Positions 1-8,568 of a stretch of DNA of 64,000 bases are shown piece after piece. Within the stretch, counting starts at the first letter, position 1. Every line of letters starts with the position of its first letter. Source of the DNA: Neostapfia colusana (Eukaryota; Streptophyta; Magnoliopsida; Poales; Poaceae); NCBI GenBank assembly GCA_030760725.1, contig JASWHV010000013.1:35560699-35624698 (forward strand). The letters are read 5' to 3'. The position numbers and the translations under genes were made by a program. Under the pieces are notes generated by a model, which was given only the letters and a program-made list of their open reading frames with translations, was not told the DNA's origin and searched no databases.

Positions 1-1226
1 GGCTTGAGGCCCCCTAATCCTTTCTAGAGCACGAATTAAACAGAATTGTACCCGAAGGTCGTTCTGCACACAGAAAGGGGAAAAGTGGAAATTCGCCGCC
101 GGTGAGCAACCACTCGAGCTGTGGCTCGGGGATGAGCAGCACCGGTCACCCGCGCGTCCAAGGGTGCCTTGGCTCGGGCGTGACAACGCCCTGGTTGGGC
201 TGTCCACGAGAGCCCGAGGTGCGGCGGTTCCAAGTTCCGATTTTGATCTTTCGGCACAGCCGATATCACTCGGTTTCAACCGAATTCTAGCAACGGGGAG
301 GATGGAGGAAGGTCTCTAGTACCTTGCTAGGGCTCTGGAGTGGAAGGAGGGAGCTGCGATCGGCGTTCTCCGATCAAGTCCGAGCTGCGGAAGTTTTCGG
401 CTGGCACTGAGTTCTTGCGGGGAAGAACGACGGTGCCTCGGCCGAGGAGGGGGCAGGCGCCTTAAGAAGGCTCTGCACCGCCTCATGCCCGCGCGTGGGC
501 AAGCAGCTGGTGGCGCGGCGGCTGGCCTCGGTGGCGATCACCGCTGTGGCTCGGCGACCCGAGTGAAAAAGTCTCAGTCGGTTTGATCTGAGCAGTGGCT
601 GACATGTGGGTCCCACCTCCAGTTTTATCGTCTGAAATTTACTCCTAATCACTGTTGTAAACAGTGAACCCCATACTACCCTTGGCAATTCAAATTATTC
701 ACCCATGAGCCATTTGAATTGATCAAAGTTCAAATGAGGTTTGGTTTGAATGAATTTCAGCACAAGTTCAGTTTGAAATTCAAATAAAGTTTGAATTTCT
801 CCCACTTAGCTCATGTCAAGATCAACTCCAAATGGAGTGAAAATTGGTGTGTGAGCTCACAAAAATGTGCTGAGTAAGAATATGCCCCCCACTTTTAAAT
901 TCATTGGATAAAAAAAACAGTTTGAATTTGAATATGGTTTTAAACTGCCCTCTTCCTAACTATACCCAAACTGACCTCAAAAAGGTTTTGAATTTGGGTG
1001 AAACTTGGCATGGACATCCTTAGCAAAGTGTAGGAGTTTTCATATGTCCAGCCCATCTATATCACATGTGGGAAATACCACTTTTGCAATGTGTGAGTTT
1101 GTTCTCTAATGAGCATGTTGATAATTGTTACTTGCTCTTCATTTGTGTTCATCATTCTTCCTCAAATGAGGTGTGTGGTGTGGTGATGAACGCTGCAAAT
1201 GTGTGTCAAAAACTGAGGCCCTTACA
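1..1226 (-). repeat. Element A 3' LTR (truncated by window start)
   Basis: This matches 11391-12613 nearly base for base. Read on the minus strand it begins TGTAAGGGCCTCAG at 1226, directly after the polypurine tract. Only the U3-proximal 1.2 kb is present. Positions 36-700 are the GC-rich part and 700-1226 the AT-rich LTR start. Short open frames here recur at 11423-12075 only because the LTR is duplicated; they are not genes. Confidence 0.95.
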
Positions 1227-1240
1227 TTCCTCCCCCCTTA
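1227..1240 (-). other. Element A polypurine tract
   Basis: The minus strand reads TAAGGGGGGAGGAA immediately upstream of the LTR start TGTAAGG. This is the expected primer site for plus-strand DNA synthesis. The same tract occurs in B (61079-61092) and D (56043-56056). Confidence 0.9.
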
Positions 1241-1295
1241 AAAGAATCTCGGCCCGAGATTATAAGGTGAAAATGAGAGAGAGGACGGTGGAAAA

Positions 1296-4200
1296 TTATC
1301 GGATATGCGACGTGAAAAAGTCGGGGTAGTTAGCGCGAAGGAATTCTTCGCTCTCCCATGTCGCTTCGTCCATGGAGTGATTACTCCATAGAACCTTGTA
1401 GAACCACAACGTACGGTTGCGTGTGGTTCGGGCCTTTTCATCAATAATCTGCACCGGTTCCTCCCGATAGGTGAGATCAGGTTGCAGTTCTTCAATGTCT
1501 TCCAGCTGAACGGTAGTTGATAGCTTGAGACACTTCCTCAGCTGGGAAATATGAAAGACGTCGTGCACACCGGAAAGTGCTTCTGGTAATTTCAGCCGGT
1601 ATGCCACCGATCCACATCTTTCGGTAATCTGGAATGGACCGATGAATCGGGGTGCCAACTTTCCTCTCACCCCAAATCTGTTTACGCCCTTCATTGGGGA
1701 CACCCGTAGATATACGTGATCTCCAACTTCGAATTGTAATGGGCGCCTTCTCCGGTCCGCATACTGTTTCTGACGGGATTGAGCGGCTTTTAGGTTCGCT
1801 TGAATTAGTCGAACCTTTTCTTCCGCGTTGTTGACTAGGTCAATCCCGAAGGTAACCCTTTCGCCAGACTCACACAAGTTCAATGGTGTGCGGCATTTTC
1901 TTCCGTATAGCGCCTCGTAGGGCGCCATCTTGATGCTGGCTTGGTACCCATTGTTGTACGAGAACTCGGCTAACGGCAAGTGATCATCCCAATTCTTGCC
2001 GTGGTCGATAGCGCAAGCTCGTAGCATGTCTTCTAGAATTTGATTTACCCGCTCGGTTTGTCCATCCGTCTGCGGGTGGTAGGCTGAACTACGGATCAGC
2101 TTCGTCCCCAAGGCAGCGTGCAGCTGCTCCCAAAAACGGGACACAAATAAAGTGCCCCGATCCGAGATGATAGTACGGGGTACGCCGTATAAGCATAGGA
2201 TCCGTGATATGTACAGTTCAGCATACTTCTTGGCGTTGTAGTTGGTGTTGACCGGGATGAAATGGGCAACTTTGGTGAGCCGATCGATGATCACCCACAC
2301 AGAATCATGTTTCTGCAAGGTGGTGGGTAAACCGACGATGAAATCCATGCTCACGTCCTCCCACTTCCAGGCAGGAACGCCCAGTGGTTGTAGCAGTCCC
2401 GGTTTCCGCATGTGGTCTGCCTTCACCCTTCGACATGTATCACACTCGGACACGTATTTTGCAGTCTCTCGCTTCATCCGTGTCCACCAAAACTTGCTAC
2501 TGAGTTCTTGATACATCTTGTTGCTGCCGGGGTGAATAGAAAACTTTGATAAGTGAGCCTCATCAAAGATCTTCTTCCGTAGTTCCGGGTTTCGGGGTAC
2601 GACAATCCGGTCTTTGAACCATAGGACGCCGTTTCCGTCCTTCCGGAAACATTTCAACTCCCCACTGTATATACGTCTCCGCAAATGTGACATGCCCTTG
2701 TTATTCTTCTGGGCTGCCGCTATCTCATCACGGATGGTGGGGATCAAAGCTAGGTTGTAGAGAGCTCCGTGTGGAATCACATGGAGTGGTGGTTCGCTCT
2801 CTTCCAACGGTGTGATGGTTAGATTATTGACGTGTGACTTGCGGCTCAGCGCATCTGCCACAACGTTTGCCTTGCCCGGATGATAATGGATCTCTATCTC
2901 GTAATCCTTTATCAGTTCTAACCATCTTCGTTGCCTCATGTTCAGCTTCTTCTGAGTGAATATGTACTTGAGGCTTTTGTGGTCGGTATATAAATGTACG
3001 AGGTTACCGAGTAGGTAGTGCCTCCACATTTTTAGTGCAAGTACCACGGCAGCGAGCTCCAAGTCGTGAGTTGGATAATTTTGCTCATGGTTCCTAAGCT
3101 GCCGTGATCCATATGCGACCACCCTTCGGTCTTGCATCAGCACACACCCAAGGCCAATGCCGGATGCATCGCAGTACACATCGAACGGTTTTGTTGTGTC
3201 TGGCTGCGCCAAAACCGGTGCTGATGTCAGGTGCTTGACTAAAGCCTTGAATGCTGCTTCACATGCTGGACTCCAAACATATTTGGTAGCCTTCTTCAGC
3301 AGCTCTGTCATTGGCTTGGCAATCTTCGAGAAGTTCGGAATGAACCTACGATAATATCCCGCGAGTCCGAGGAAACTCCGTACCTCATGAACAGTTCTCG
3401 GGGATTTCCAATTCAGCACTTGCGTGATCTTGCTCGGGTCTACAGCGATACCCTCCGCTGAGATGATATGCCCGAGGAAAGGCACTTGCGATATCCAAAA
3501 CTCGCATTTGCTGAATTTTGCGTATAACTTGTGATCCCGCAGCCGTTGCAAGACTATACGCAGATGTTTCTTGTGATCTTCCTCCGACTTGGAATATACC
3601 AGGATTTCGTCGATGAAGACCACGACAAACTTGTCCAGCTCCGGCATGAACACCGAGTTCATTAAGTACATGAAGTGAGCTGGAGCATTGGTGAGGCCGA
3701 AGGACATGACCAGGTACTCATAAAGTCCGTACCTTGTCGAGAAAGCTGTCTTTGGAATGTCCTCCGCCCTTATCTTAATCTGATGGTACCCGGATCTTAA
3801 ATCCATCTTGGAAAAGATCTTTGCTTCGACCAACTGATCAAACAACATGTCGATCCGTGGCAACGGGTACTTGTTCTTGATGGTTACGGCATTTAATGGA
3901 CGGTAGTCCACGCAAAGCCGCAACGTCTCATCCTTCTTTTTGACAAATAATGCCGAACAGCCCCATGGGGAGGAGCTCGGCCTAATAAAACCCTTCTCCA
4001 GAAGGTCCGTGAGCTGAGTCTTCAGTTCAGCCAACTCCTTGGCCGCCATCTTGTACGGCCTTCGGGATATTGGCATGGTTCCTGGTGCGAGTTCAATCTT
4101 GAACTCCACCTCTCTATCGGGTGGCATTCCCGGTAAATCAGCCGGGAATACATCAGGGAACTCTCGGACCACTGGAATGTCTTCCAATCTGATAGTTGTG

Positions 4201-5882
4201 GACTGATAGACACTTGAAAGTTTTATTTCTGGACTGTCCAGAAATAATGAGTGAGAATCATGCACCTCTGAGTTTAAGTGTACGACTCGAAGGACGGTGT
4301 CTAAAACAGCGCCGTGGCGGGTTAACCACGACATCCCTAGGATGACATCGACCTTCTGTCCCTCTAAGATAATGAGAGACGTGGGGTACACTCTACCCGC
4401 TAAGCATAATGGTGCTTTGGAGACCATTACGCTGGATGAAATCTTCCCACCCGGTGAACAAATTAAATATGGACTATCGGTGGGTAGTATTGGCAAACTG
4501 TGTTTAGCAATGAAAGCTTGGCTAATAAAATTATGCGTGGCGCCTGAATCAAACAGTACTATAGCGGGATGCTGGTGGAGTTGGAACATACCCGCAAGGA
4601 TTGGCTCGCCCTCCGGCATGTCCTCAATGGCAAGTTGGTGGACAGTGCCGGGCCTAGGGTTTGTCCGCCGCGCATTAGTAGGGTTCCGGGGTTGATTCCT
4701 CCCCGGAAACTGTGGTGCCACTCCGCCGCCTTGCCTCTCCGGGCAACTGCTCGCGAAGTGTCCTGGACGACCACACTTGTAACATGTGGCCGCTGCTGGT
4801 GGAGTACTCGGTGGACGAAAGCCCGGCATGCGTTGCGGAGGTGCAAACGCACGCGGCATCGCCCGCTGCTGCTGTTGTTGTTGCGGTGGTACTGGCAGTG
4901 CCGGCCGGAATGCCGGTGAAGAGTACGGCCGACTGCGGAACGGCATCGACCGCTGTGGTGGCTGCCAGCGTGGGCCTGATGGTGGGCGATTCACCATCCG
5001 AAACTTCTGAGAAGGACTGCCTCCTTCTCCGCTGCTCTGCGGCGCGCTTCGCTTTCGCTCTGCCGCCGCCAACTCCTTGCTGGAGTCCTCCTGAACAATC
5101 GCAGCATCAATGATGTCGTTGAGGCTGCCGCGATTGAACATCGCCAACTTGTCCTTCAGGAGCGGGTTAAGCCCCTGGTAAAAGTGGTCCCGCCGCTTCT
5201 CGTCCGTATCTGCGTGATACGACGCGTAGAGCGCGAGATCGTTGAACGCCCTAGAATATTCCAGCGCGTTCCGGCTCCCTTGTTGCAGGTGCAAGAACTC
5301 CTGCGTCTTCCTCTTCATCAGACCTGGCGGTATATGATAGGCCCTGAAGGCCGTCCGGAACTCCGCCCAGGTCATCACTCGGTCGGTGGGTTGTGAAGCA
5401 TAGAAGTTGGCCCACCACGCACTCGCGGATCCTTGGAGCTGCTGGACCGCGAACTGAGTCTTGCGCTGCTCGCTGATTTGGAGCAGCCCGAACTTCATCT
5501 CTATGGCGCGGAGCCAGTTGTCCGTGTCAAGTGCTTCATCCGCCCTTGAGAATACAGGGGAATGAGTCGCCAGGAAGTCGGAGTAGGAGCTCTGTTGGCG
5601 CTCCTCACGATCTTGACGTCTCTCTGGGCGAGACGTATTGGCGATGAGAGTCTGCAGCAACTCTGTGTGCTGCTGATGCGAGCCCGCCATTGCCGCGACA
5701 ATGTCGGCCAATGTAACCGTTGGTAGTGGCGGTGGTGGTGTTTGCTGTTGCTGTTGCTGCTGCTGTCCCGAGGAGTCCTCGGGAGGTGGTTGGGAGGTCT
5801 CTCCCCCTTGACTGGTACCCCCGACGTCAGGGTTGGCACGAGTACGCGTTATTCTGAAATTCAAAACAGCAGCAATTAGCAC
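1296..5882 (-). CDS. Gag-Pol polyprotein of element A (intact 1528-codon frame)
   Basis: One open frame encodes the whole polyprotein. The N-terminus is Pro/Gln-rich, with a polyQ run near residue 40, and a retrotransposon Gag domain lies at about 110-270. The CCHC zinc knuckle CYKCGRPGHFASSC is near 367 and the protease motif FDSGATH near 445. RT covers about 585-780 and RNase H about 895-1010 (YCDAS, LELAA, YTDHKS, ADALSR). Integrase has an HHCC zinc finger near 1110-1150 (HPGSNK, CDTCRR) and a DDE core with SDRG near 1240 and HPQTDGQTERVNQ after it. A chromodomain-like tail runs from about 1470 to 1528. The RT catalytic box reads FIDE instead of FIDD, which probably disables the enzyme. 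The ATG at 5882 lies upstream of an acceptor-like AG (5854-5855), so the true N-terminus may come from splicing. Frame integrity fits a recent insertion. Confidence 0.95.
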   Translation of the reverse strand: MLIAAVLNFRITRTRANPDVGGTSQGGETSQPPPEDSSGQQQQQQQQTPPPPLPTVTLADIVAAMAGSHQQHTELLQTLIANTSRPERRQDREERQQSSYSDFLATHSPVFSRADEALDTDNWLRAIEMKFGLLQISEQRKTQFAVQQLQGSASAWWANFYASQPTDRVMTWAEFRTAFRAYHIPPGLMKRKTQEFLHLQQGSRNALEYSRAFNDLALYASYHADTDEKRRDHFYQGLNPLLKDKLAMFNRGSLNDIIDAAIVQEDSSKELAAAERKRSAPQSSGEGGSPSQKFRMVNRPPSGPRWQPPQRSMPFRSRPYSSPAFRPALPVPPQQQQQQRAMPRAFAPPQRMPGFRPPSTPPAAATCYKCGRPGHFASSCPERQGGGVAPQFPGRNQPRNPTNARRTNPRPGTVHQLAIEDMPEGEPILAGMFQLHQHPAIVLFDSGATHNFISQAFIAKHSLPILPTDSPYLICSPGGKISSSVMVSKAPLCLAGRVYPTSLIILEGQKVDVILGMSWLTRHGAVLDTVLRVVHLNSEVHDSHSLFLDSPEIKLSSVYQSTTIRLEDIPVVREFPDVFPADLPGMPPDREVEFKIELAPGTMPISRRPYKMAAKELAELKTQLTDLLEKGFIRPSSSPWGCSALFVKKKDETLRLCVDYRPLNAVTIKNKYPLPRIDMLFDQLVEAKIFSKMDLRSGYHQIKIRAEDIPKTAFSTRYGLYEYLVMSFGLTNAPAHFMYLMNSVFMPELDKFVVVFIDEILVYSKSEEDHKKHLRIVLQRLRDHKLYAKFSKCEFWISQVPFLGHIISAEGIAVDPSKITQVLNWKSPRTVHEVRSFLGLAGYYRRFIPNFSKIAKPMTELLKKATKYVWSPACEAAFKALVKHLTSAPVLAQPDTTKPFDVYCDASGIGLGCVLMQDRRVVAYGSRQLRNHEQNYPTHDLELAAVVLALKMWRHYLLGNLVHLYTDHKSLKYIFTQKKLNMRQRRWLELIKDYEIEIHYHPGKANVVADALSRKSHVNNLTITPLEESEPPLHVIPHGALYNLALIPTIRDEIAAAQKNNKGMSHLRRRIYSGELKCFRKDGNGVLWFKDRIVVPRNPELRKKIFDEAHLSKFSIHPGSNKMYQELSSKFWWTRMKRETAKYVSECDTCRRVKADHMRKPGLLQPLGVPAWKWEDVSMDFIVGLPTTLQKHDSVWVIIDRLTKVAHFIPVNTNYNAKKYAELYISRILCLYGVPRTIISDRGTLFVSRFWEQLHAALGTKLIRSSAYHPQTDGQTERVNQILEDMLRACAIDHGKNWDDHLPLAEFSYNNGYQASIKMAPYEALYGRKCRTPLNLCESGERVTFGIDLVNNAEEKVRLIQANLKAAQSRQKQYADRRRRPLQFEVGDHVYLRVSPMKGVNRFGVRGKLAPRFIGPFQITERCGSVAYRLKLPEALSGVHDVFHISQLRKCLKLSTTVQLEDIEELQPDLTYREEPVQIIDEKARTTRNRTLWFYKVLWSNHSMDEATWESEEFLRANYPDFFTSHIR
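5854..5880 (-). promoter_or_regulatory. Putative splice acceptor before gag (element A)
   Basis: The minus strand reads GCTAATTGC, then a T-rich run and TTTGAATTTCAG, followed by exon-like sequence encoding R-T-R-A-N-P. Element D has GTTTCGTGCAG (51513-51525) at the equivalent place, followed by sequence encoding R-V-R-T-H-P. In both, the first base after AG is the third codon position of the gag frame. The matching phase is the main support; no transcript data are available. Confidence 0.5.
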
Positions 5883-6124
5883 ATGTCTTACTTAAAATTC
5901 CATACGCAACAGTAGGTATTGAAGTGACACATAATTAATTTGCACAACATTCACATATATTGATAAAGCATAAACTTTATACAAGATACATTATTCTCGG
6001 ATCTCCGAGAAGTCGTGCTCATGTCGTCACTACCTATACATACGCTACTGTCTACACGACATGTCACCGATTACAAAAGTTGGGTTACGCTACCCTAGCT
6101 GCCCTACTTGGCAACCGTAACCCC

Positions 6125-7069
6125 CTACTCGGAGTAGAACTCGACCTCCTGTGGGTCGTCCTCCTCCGGTACCTCTGCTGGTGGCTCGGGGTCTACCACC
6201 TCTTCTCCCATTCCAGGTTCTCCCATGGATGGAAGACCCAAGACTACCGGTACGCCCAATACCGGGGGCACGAGGTCCTGCAAGGCATGCACCTCGTCCA
6301 TAGCTTGGTTGTAGTCCTCTTCCCAGCCTTGGCCTTCCTCGATAGCGTCGTCCCGCTCCTGAGCAAGGTCCTCATTCTGCTGGGTTAGGGTCTGCACCAG
6401 CTCTTGCAACGCCGCGATGTCAACACGGCTCTTCTTCTTTGCCTTCTTCAGACGACGCAACTGATTGTGTTGTTCATTCAGCCGCTTGATCGTCGGAAGG
6501 AGCACATTGCGGAGTGCGCTGTGAGCACTCTAGAAATGATCTCCACGGCTTGTGCTCTCCTTGAGCTTGGTGGCGAGATGCTCCGTATGAACAGCTTGGC
6601 TGTCCATCACAGCGTTTCCCGCCCTCATTTGGAGGCTGAGATTTGCCTCCGTGGGGTTGTACCTTGGGCAACTCGGGTCTGTTGCCTCCAGGTACCTCTC
6701 TTCCCACACATGCTGAGCTCGTCCCTCCACCGGAACGAGTGCGTATGGTGTGCCCTCCATAGCCTGCACGTGCAGTTGGCAGAAACGTGACATAGTGTCG
6801 CGGGCTGCCACTTGCCACATTCCTTCCGGTTGTCTTCCTCTCACCGCGATGGTGAATGGCACCCAACCGGGTGGCGTAGGTCCTGCGGGAACCTCGACAT
6901 GGATCGTCCACGCCTTGTTCCCCTCTTCGCCTCCTTCCTTGGCGAAGTATTGCGGCATCTGGTTGTACCTGAAATATTGGAGCATTTGCCACAATGCTTC
7001 CGGATAGCCGCTACGGTCAGAACAGTGGGAAGCCACCCACCCGTTCTCCAACTGTTTATCTGCTGTCAT
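6125..7069 (-). pseudogene. Accessory ORF upstream of gag in element A (one nonsense codon)
   Basis: Two open segments in one frame, 7069-6530 and 6527-6125, are separated by a single TAG at 6530-6532. They make one protein of about 314 residues in the same sense as gag-pol. The first half is a compact domain with WTIHVEV, GWVPFTIAV and AARDTMSRFCQLH. The second half has charged heptad-like sequence typical of a coiled coil (LRRLKKAKKKSR, LTQQNEDLAQERDD) and an acidic Pro/Glu-rich tail. Related proteins occupy the same place in F (23956-24726) and G (40662-41412). The ATG at 7067-7069 directly follows TTTTTACAG, a good acceptor, so it may be translated from a spliced message. Extra ORFs are known in several plant Ty3/Gypsy lineages. 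I cannot assign a function; a chaperone, RNA-binding or structural role would be guesswork. Confidence 0.75.
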
Positions 7070-8552
7070 CTGTAAAAATATATTTGAGAAATGTCAAATA
7101 TTTATTTGAACAGTAAACCTATGAGTTATAACATAGAACATGTCATTGAACCCATAAAACTTGGAAACATAGTTCAAATTTTAAACAAATTTGACTGCTG
7201 GTCTGCTGTTCCCATGACAGCCTTGACCAGTTTCCATATCAACCTGATTTAGGCCATGTTAAAGGAAAACCAATTCTGGAGCTCAACACCAAAGTTAAAG
7301 TTAACTTCAATAGCTTTCCAGAAAGTATTTGGTTGGCCTAAGATCTGTCCTGGTTCAAAAGTTATGAGATGTCAAAGTTAACAGAATTTCTGGAATCAAT
7401 TGGACAGCACCTCCCTGCTTTAGGTACTGAATAAATCCAAGAATCCCAGTTAATTCTGTTCCCAACCTGACAAAACTTTCTGTTACAAAGTCGTAACCCA
7501 TCTCATAAGCTCTCCAGAAGTACCTCATTTCCTATTTTTGGATTTTTAAGCAGGAAGTTATGCTTAATTTGCAGAGAGTTTACAGAGAGTCTTTGCTCTG
7601 TCCTGTTTTCTGGACAGTTTCAACTCTACTGCATTTTTCGAGTGGTTAAGGGATGGAACACCTCTGGACCTCAACAGAAGAGTTGTAAAGCTCTTCCAAC
7701 GCTTTCCAGAAATGTATCATACGACCCCAACCTCGAAAGAACTCAACCTCTAACCTCTGATTATCTTCAGCCTTGATTCAGCTGAAAACAGAGTGCTCTG
7801 TCCTTAACATCCTATAAGTTGAAAGCTTGTTAACTTTGAATATCCTGTTCAAGGGAAGGAGTTACATCAAGTTTTACTACTTTGGATCAAAACATTCAAG
7901 TTTTTAAATGAAGTTGTTCATTTAGTTGGGTGTGACGTCGATGCGTCACCAGATTATGTCGGTACTACGTCCTCACAAAGGAAAAACCTATACCGGACTT
8001 AGCCGGCTTCGTTAGTTCAGTGGCACTACTCGTCACTGGCACACGGATGCTACACGTCTACCGTTTCGTGGTAAGGCTACCTGCAGAAACTCAAACAATC
8101 ATCAGACTCGGCTGCACACCGAGCCCGGAATCCATACAGTTCGTACATCCGGCCGTCATCACTCGCCCGGATGTTCTCAAGCCAAACACGCCTTGAGTTA
8201 CGTGTTCACGTTTCAGACCACGTGACGGGGTCTCCCATGTTGCACCACGCACGCCAGGGACAGACGTTGCTCGAATACCCCAAACGACATGAAGAGTCAT
8301 AGAGGATACTAAAGCGGGTCGGGTTACCTGCCACCCGTGGGGCTCCACCCTTCAGCTTGTGCGCATTGGTGGACAGCGCTTACGTGCACCCCCCAAGACA
8401 TGAACGTCCCGAGATGCACGATTTTCCGACATAACAAATAGGTTAATAAGCCACTTTCTATATACTAATAACATCCTTATACGGGCTACTAACTCGTTCC
8501 TCACTGGATTTTTGAAAAAGAAGACCTTTGTACTGTGTTAAACCTCAAGCGA
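7070..8552 (-). other. Element A untranslated leader
   Basis: About 1.5 kb between PBS and accessory ORF, with no ORF I can support. It holds a TTTCTGCAG/GTA junction-like site (8079-8090) and a conserved block at 7931-8030. The block contains TGTGAGGACGTAGTACCGAC and GCATCGACGTC on the minus strand and is shared with element D (50737-50840). The rest is AT-rich, including CAGAGTGCTCTGTT-like sequence near 7785-7800 that recurs in D near 50990. Plausible roles are packaging signal, intron or IRES; none is demonstrated. Confidence 0.6.
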
Positions 8553-8564
8553 GCTCTGATACCA
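8553..8564 (-). other. Element A primer-binding site (tRNA-iMet)
   Basis: The minus strand reads TGGTATCAGAGC, complementary to the 3' end of plant initiator tRNA-Met. It starts 4 bases inside the 5' LTR boundary at 8569. Confidence 0.95.
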
Positions 8565-8568
8565 ACGC

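Noticed and set aside
4569..5113. Plus-strand ORFs of 116-133 codons opposite A's gag-protease region
   Set aside because: They are antisense shadows of the intact gag-pol frame. No independent motif or start context supports them.
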